Source: Isohypsibius dastychi (lineage: Eukaryota > Tardigrada > Eutardigrada > Parachela > Isohypsibiidae). Taken from it: a stretch of 14,455 bases of DNA. How positions within the stretch are numbered: position 1 is the first letter of the stretch; every line of letters begins with the position of its first letter. A model generated the notes under the pieces. That model saw only the letters and a list, made by a program, of their open reading frames with translations, had not been told where the DNA came from and searched no databases. The position numbers and the translations under genes are program-made. Location: assembly GCA_034696485.1 (NCBI GenBank), contig JAQIWT010000855.1:1-14455 (forward strand), read 5' to 3'. Below are positions 9,640-14,455 of the stretch, one piece after another.

Positions 9640-9923
9640 ATCAAATCAATGAATGCACAGATTTAGTCAGCGATTCCAGAATGTTCTGAAGAGATCAACG
9701 TGAATTCTGCCAGACAATAAATACACGATTTGGGCTTATGGTCACGGAGCAACAGAAATAACCACATGCATACTTTATTGCTCTACTGAACATAGAAGAT
9801 AATTTCTCGACACGTTTACAAAAATATCAGATTCCAAAAAAATGAAAGCATTTTAGGACTAAAGATTCGAATATGTACATATCACAGAATAAAATGAGTT
9901 GACTTGAAGGTACCGAAGCCTGG
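9640..9923 (-). promoter_or_regulatory. Short CPED1 to SKP1 intergenic region with poly(A) signal and acceptor-like site
   Basis: This is a 284-nt gap between two same-strand genes. Reading the minus strand, AATAAA occurs at 9779-9774, about 145 nt past the CPED1 stop. An acceptor-like ATCTCTTCAG ends at 9686, 46 nt before the SKP1 ATG. The poly(A) signal and acceptor are therefore about 90 nt apart, the order and spacing seen inside nematode operons. A 5'-UTR intron of SKP1 would explain the acceptor equally well. Confidence 0.45.
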
Positions 9924-12900
9924 TCATCCTGAGCAGATCTCTCTGAGAACCTGTTGTGCATACAAGGCATTTATTGGTCCCTCAACAGTGAAAGTTGTCG
10001 GTTGGTCATCGCGTGTTTTATTGCTGGTTATTCCGGTGATCTGCAAAATAGCTTGTTATATACCGACTGAACAAATTAAATGGAGTTTTCGAAAACTCAC
10101 CGTATGAAAGTGGCAGTTGCATTTCCCGGCTCGAAATTCATCAAATCTCGACGTGGTCATGGCAAATGTATCAACAACTTGGTAGCCGTAAATTTCAGCT
10201 TGAGCAATAATTTTTCTGTTGTAATCCATCAAGATTTGTAAATCATCCTAAGGTGCAAGGATAGTTTGAACGTTGCCGCTTGATACCACTCTAATGACAG
10301 TATGTCTCACTTTTCGATTGTGTCGCAGTCCAGTCGCCGGTATAAAAAAGCCAGAACCGAATGTTTTCACGATAACACGGATATCCTGAAGGTTCCGCCT
10401 GAAACGCAAAGAGTTGTCAGACTGCTAAAAAAACCTGATTGCAAAATTGTTACTTTTTCAGAGCTTCGTGAAGATCCGTAAGATGGCTTGGCCGGAGAAA
10501 TTGTAGACCCCCAATAACAATAACAACATCAAGCGGGTTGTTTATCGGTTCCAACCTAGATCAAACTCTTGCAACAATTTGAAAAAACCCCCCTTGCTTC
10601 CTTACATTTTAATGCTTTGAATAAGTGCCTTCGTGAAACTGGGTCGATGACTTTGAGGCAGCCAAAATTGTGGGTAGTATGAGAATGAAAACTCGGTCGT
10701 CCCGCCGTTCAATCCGGAGTATTTGCGAGCCGAGTGAATTTTTTCGTCGTCCAAAAGGGAGCCATTTATCTTTTCTGTCATATAAGCCATAATTCCTCTG
10801 TTTGTCGAATCTCCAACAAATGCAACCTAGATCAGAATGAAGCAGCCATTGAAGTAACTCCCCAAATTTGTTTTACTAGCAAAAAATACCTTTTTGTTCC
10901 GCAAGCACTCTGAAATTTCGTCATTTTCTGGAAGCGGCTTTCTGCATTGCTCTAAAGACCAACTAGCCTCTTTCCAGTCGCAGGATGACTCGTTTCCACA
11001 ATCATAGCAAGGTATGATCCAGTGACCTTTAAATTAAATGTTCATTCCATCTTCGTGAAACACAATGCGTTCAAATATTACCCGGTGATTCACAAAGGTC
11101 ACTTTTCGTTTCGCACTTAATACTGGACTGTAGTCCACAGGGCTCGTCGTTGTACATGTTCAGTTCGCATGACTAATCAAATAACCTGAACACAACGAAA
11201 ACGAAGTACAAAAGAGTGAACTACTTACTTGAAGTTTGATGCATTTCCGGTGTGGCGCAGAAACATCGATGTCAACCCCACTCTCCTCTCGACTCTGCCT
11301 TTTCACGTGGAAATGGTACGTCTTCCGGATTTCCAAAGAACGATCAACAACGTTGATGGACAACAGATTATTTCCAACTCCCACGGTGAAACCACGGATG
11401 CCACTGCAAAGTACAGCATTTCAAATACAAGCAGTATTCCCCAGAGATTTGTTTCGTCACTTACCTCAGCGGTTCTGCCTCTCCGCTGAGGAAAACAGAA
11501 TTTTGACAGTCAGCTGGAAAGAACTCCATGCTGATTGTCGTGGCATTGAAAGGAAGCTGGATGTCGTATTTTGCAGTCAATGGATGAAATTCGGGTTTCA
11601 GTTGGACAGAAGGCGAAGTTTTAACGGATATCAACAGGGAATGAAAAATCGTATCTAAAAATATTTTCGAGTTATTAATTCTTAAATCTACACAATTCAG
11701 AAAAAAATTGTACCATTTTCGCACATGAGCTCGCCATGATAGCCCAGAGCTGTGCCTGTAACAGCGGCATCATTTTGCCGGTGATATTGTATCTTATCGA
11801 GCCAGCACTCCAACAATGAGGCCTGAGGCATATTTTCGTTGTTGGGTGTTCCAGTACTGCTGGTAACAAGCTGAAAACCTAGCTGGTCGGTTTTAGAAAA
11901 ACTGGAGGCCAGGTTCAAAATCAACAGAAGATCTTCCTCGGTGACGCAGAAATCCAAGTTTGTTTCACAGAACTTCTACATCACAAAAATTGTCACCTCA
12001 GTAAAAATCCACATTATCAAAGAGCAATTTACCTTCATGGTGATTTGCAGATTACCAAAGTATTCCTCTGCCAGATTAAGGAGCTCTTTTTTGCGTGGTT
12101 GGTGAAGTATGACTTGTAGAGCATCTTCCACGACCTTGTTCGGAATTTTAATCTCGTCCATTTCGCGAATGTTTCTCATCTGTAAAAAGTCAGGAGAATG
12201 TGATCTCAAATCTATTCATCCGGATCTTGATGTAACATGTTCTTACGGAAACAATAAATGGAGAGAAGTTATTGTCCATTAACAGTGAAATTTCTGTCAG
12301 CTGGAAGCAGGACTGATGGGACTCCAATGTACTGCCATTTCCATTCTTGCTCATGAAAGAGTGTTCGTAAACGATCGCTACTTCGTTATAAACTAAATTC
12401 CAGAAGTCCGCGATCCTGCTAGTATGGTTGATGATTTTCATGCTTTTAAAGAACTGAGCCACTGTACAAGTTAGCTCAGTCTGATGCTCCTGCAATAACA
12501 TTAATAAACTCTGCGATCCTGCTATTTTGCGAATAATAATTGCGAAAAAAAGGGTTTATCAACTCACTTGATATTGATTAAAGGTCATCCAGTTTCCTAG
12601 CCGGAACAGTCCGTTGCGGTGTACGAAGATGAAAGTTGGATCGCATCCCAGACTCAGGGCATAAACCGTCATCCGAACCGGCTGGCCAAGGATCGTAAAT
12701 GGCGAAAACAGCAGCCGTTTTCCAAAGAGAAATGGAGATTTGTTAAGTTCCGTCAGAAATTTTTCATTCAGCTCAGCCGGAACAGTCACGTATGTATCCG
12801 CACCGACATTTGGAGAAATCACCCAAGAGGTCGACACATTCAACTTGACGGAAGTTCTTGATTCGTTTGTCCAACAATCAAATCTGCTGGGCGAAAAACC

Positions 12901-13504
12901 TAACGAGAAAAAAAATTAAACTGGGCAACAAACAGAATGGTTAATAAGTCGAGAACTACCTTCCGCATGACAAAGCAGTCCACTGGACTGACTTCCGTTT
13001 TCTGAAGATAACTCGATAATCTAAACAATATAAAAAGGAAGTAAAACATAAATGTAAAAAATAAACATATATTCAGATTCATTTCTTGAGATCACGGTAG
13101 ATATTGAACCGTTGACCAAAAATCAAAAGATATGACGAAACATTTCATACTGCCGAATGTAGACTCATTTCCATAATCAATTTCAGTGGCACTAAATCTA
13201 AAATTTTGCACAAAATCACCTTTATTTGGTGTTTTTCACTCCCGACGACTTTTGCCAGTTGACATGTATTTGAAAGACAAATACCAGCCATTACATCGGA
13301 TGTGTCACGGGAACGCAATTCATTTAGATGTGACGGAGTGAAGATGTTGGTGAAGAATCCCAAAGTATTGGCGGCTTTTATAATCATCCGCACAAGAGGA
13401 TCACTGAGTTGTGCCGAAGTAGAGGATGGACCGGAAATTAAGATTGTGTTACGTGTTGCTGTCCAGTTCGAGTGACCATAACCGCCCTGCTGTGCCATGA
13501 TCAT
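9924..13504 (-). CDS. CPED1: CPED1 homologue (cadherin-like and PC-esterase domains), 15 exons seen, N-terminus incomplete
   Basis: CPED1 is a poorly understood animal protein expected in the secretory pathway. Exons in transcript order: 13504-13220, 13020-12960, 12899-12568, 12489-12247, 12179-12033, 11975-11714, 11654-11465, 11403-11229, 11172-11082, 11026-10890, 10826-10606, 10555-10454, 10398-10311, 10247-10101, 10040-9924. All phases fit, giving 865 residues from the first placed exon to TGA; human CPED1 is about 1,000. The cadherin-like sandwich lies near 455-580 (VQLKPEFHPLTAKYDIQLPF, LLSINVVD). The PC-esterase part follows: WIIPCYDCG from 598, FVGDSTNRGIM at 644-654 with predicted nucleophile S648, YYPQFWLP, VVIVIGGLQFL, VVDTF (D804) and GKCNCHFH at 819-826, then a short tail matching the vertebrate end. 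The nucleophile motif and the Asp and His blocks are present, so an active esterase is possible. The first placed exon opens ATGATCATG right after an acceptor, but with no signal sequence; about 100 N-terminal residues are probably encoded upstream. Confidence 0.92.
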
Positions 13505-14243
13505 CTGAAACAACACGAATATATTGTTTATATTTGGCTTTCATCTCACGAAACATCTTGTGTTGCACATGCATGCCTGCACTGGGTAAATTCAATTTCT
13601 ACAGAGGCTTCAAAGTCAGCCATTTAACGTAGAATATTCCCAAATTAAAAGTTCATTTAGTGATCATAAGCCTGAACCAAACCACAACCAGAATAAGGTA
13701 AAAATTCGGTTTTGTAACCATTTTTAATTGTTTCAGGCGATTAATTTTCTCCGGGAAATTTTCTCCCTGGAGGAAAATCGGGAAGACATGAAACATCTAA
13801 TTTGACATGATCAGATAAATTCATTGTAAAGCTGAGTGAAAAAAAATCGATTTTCTGGACACATAAAACTGGATGGTGATAAGCTGGACTTAATCTTCCT
13901 TGTCGGGAATCGCATTCAAATGGACAGAACCTTACATATAGATTACGCACAGTGAACGCTTTTTACGCATGTAGGTCACAAATTTCAACCCAAGTCGATC
14001 TGTCAAGCAGCTGTTTGGCCAAGTCACATTGTTCGCCTGTCAAAAATATTACAGATGTCTCAGATATTTAACTGAATGATATATATTAAAAAATGATGGA
14101 TCCATCGGGAACTGGGAACAAGCTATTACAACCATACTGCTTGGTCAAAGGGCATTTATTCAAGTGCGCAATTTTTAATACAATTCCCATGCCGAATATC
14201 ACGTATTGTTGGATTTGGATCAAATTAGAAATGAAAATGCAAA

Positions 14244-14382
14244 AATAAAGTGTTTAACAATTCTGGTTGTTTCATTATTATTCAACCGGATCTCAAGTTT
14301 TGATTTCACAAATACGTTATGAAATGCAGATCAATATTACGAAAAAAGCCTGTTATACGGAATTATAGTAAAACACTTTATT
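14244..14382. repeat. Imperfect inverted repeat with 12-nt perfect core arms
   Basis: AATAAAGTGTTT at 14244-14255 is repeated in inverse as AAACACTTTATT at 14371-14382. Matches continue inward imperfectly (AC, AT and T shared at the same offsets). The arms are 115 nt apart. As each arm contains AATAAA on opposite strands, they could also be poly(A) signals. No target-site duplication was identified. Confidence 0.45.
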
Positions 14383-14439
14383 ACAGCGTGAGCAATTATG
14401 ATAACACACGCTGCGTACTTGTGGTATGACCTGTTTAGA

Positions 14440-14446
14440 TATAAAA
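14440..14446 (+). promoter_or_regulatory. TATA-box-like element at the right edge
   Basis: TATAAAA followed by GGC matches the TATA consensus on the plus strand and lies 9 nt from the window end. If real, it would drive a plus-strand gene starting outside the window. In AT-rich DNA such a match can arise by chance. Confidence 0.25.
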
Positions 14447-14455
14447 GGCTGTTCA

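Larger units (their letters stand above)
13505..14455. other. AT-rich region upstream of the placed CPED1 exons, no confident gene
   Basis: The 951 nt should contain the missing 5' exons of CPED1 and its promoter, but I cannot place them. Candidates on the minus strand are a small frame at 13721-13653 with a hydrophobic run (NFYLILVVVWF), and a possible exon after an acceptor (TTTTTGACAG) near 14044 that is open in two frames before a GTAAAA donor. Neither joins in phase to the exon at 13504 with good donors. Frames elsewhere are short and unlike any family I know. Confidence 0.4.

Noticed and set aside
9451-9666. Plus-strand 71-codon frame
   Set aside because: Antisense to SKP1 exon 1 and intron 1, which are supported by strong similarity.
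12900-13082. Very hydrophobic minus-strand frame of 60 codons, looking like a membrane protein
   Set aside because: It reads T-rich introns of CPED1 plus a 61-nt exon in the wrong frame. The exon's correct frame links its neighbours in phase.
13741-13784. Repeated TTTTCTCC and GGAGGAAAA as a hairpin terminator
   Set aside because: The pairing is imperfect and short, and intrinsic hairpin terminators are not expected in this kind of genome.
13741-13950. Minus-strand 69-codon frame as a CPED1 5' exon
   Set aside because: Segments such as LDVSCLPDFPPG look protein-like, but it hits a stop before a usable donor and no phase-consistent join to 13504 was found.
1-14455. Bacterial or phage origin, CRISPR, defence system or new mobile system
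   Set aside because: The genes are interrupted by GT-AG introns and belong to animal families (MED1, CPED1, SKP1); I saw no repeat arrays or transposase.

Overview
This is eukaryotic, almost certainly metazoan, nuclear DNA. Five protein-coding genes are split by many short introns, mostly 50-110 nt, with GT donors and pyrimidine-rich AG acceptors. One intron carries a textbook TACTAAC branch point. Intron size, TTTCAG-like acceptors, very short gene spacing and a possible trans-splice acceptor 13 nt upstream of a start codon point to a compact-genome invertebrate. A nematode is my first guess; a tardigrade or rotifer is not excluded. I see no transposon, rRNA, tRNA or CRISPR array.

Layout, left to right. 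(1) 1-4192, minus strand: Mediator subunit 1 (MED1). Thirteen complete exons are followed by a very long last visible exon that encodes a Ser/Pro/Lys-rich tail and runs off the left edge. (2) 4193-4771: a shared upstream region between two divergent genes, which may also hide the first exon of MED1. (3) 4772-7138, plus strand: complete ten-exon nicotinate phosphoribosyltransferase (NAPRT), the entry enzyme of the Preiss-Handler route to NAD. (4) 7427-8596, plus strand: a three-exon gene for an unrecognised multi-pass membrane protein with a basic tail, only 288 nt behind NAPRT. (5) 8597-8955: a convergent 3' intergenic region. (6) 8956-9639, minus strand: complete three-exon SKP1-type SCF ubiquitin-ligase adaptor, divergent in its N-terminal half. 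(7) 9924-13504, minus strand: fifteen exons of a CPED1 homologue (cadherin-like plus PC-esterase domains), lacking only about 100 N-terminal residues, just upstream of SKP1. (8) 13505-14455: AT-rich DNA with no confident gene, an imperfect inverted repeat and a TATA box at the right edge.

The genes do not form one pathway: transcription co-activation, NAD synthesis, ubiquitin ligation and a secretory-pathway esterase-like protein sit side by side. The arrangement is the interesting part. There is one divergent pair (MED1/NAPRT) and two tight same-strand pairs (NAPRT then the membrane protein; CPED1 then SKP1), whose spacing would fit operons resolved by spliced-leader trans-splicing. All exon joins were made by hand from reading-frame continuity, splice consensus and remembered family similarity; none was checked by alignment or transcript data.
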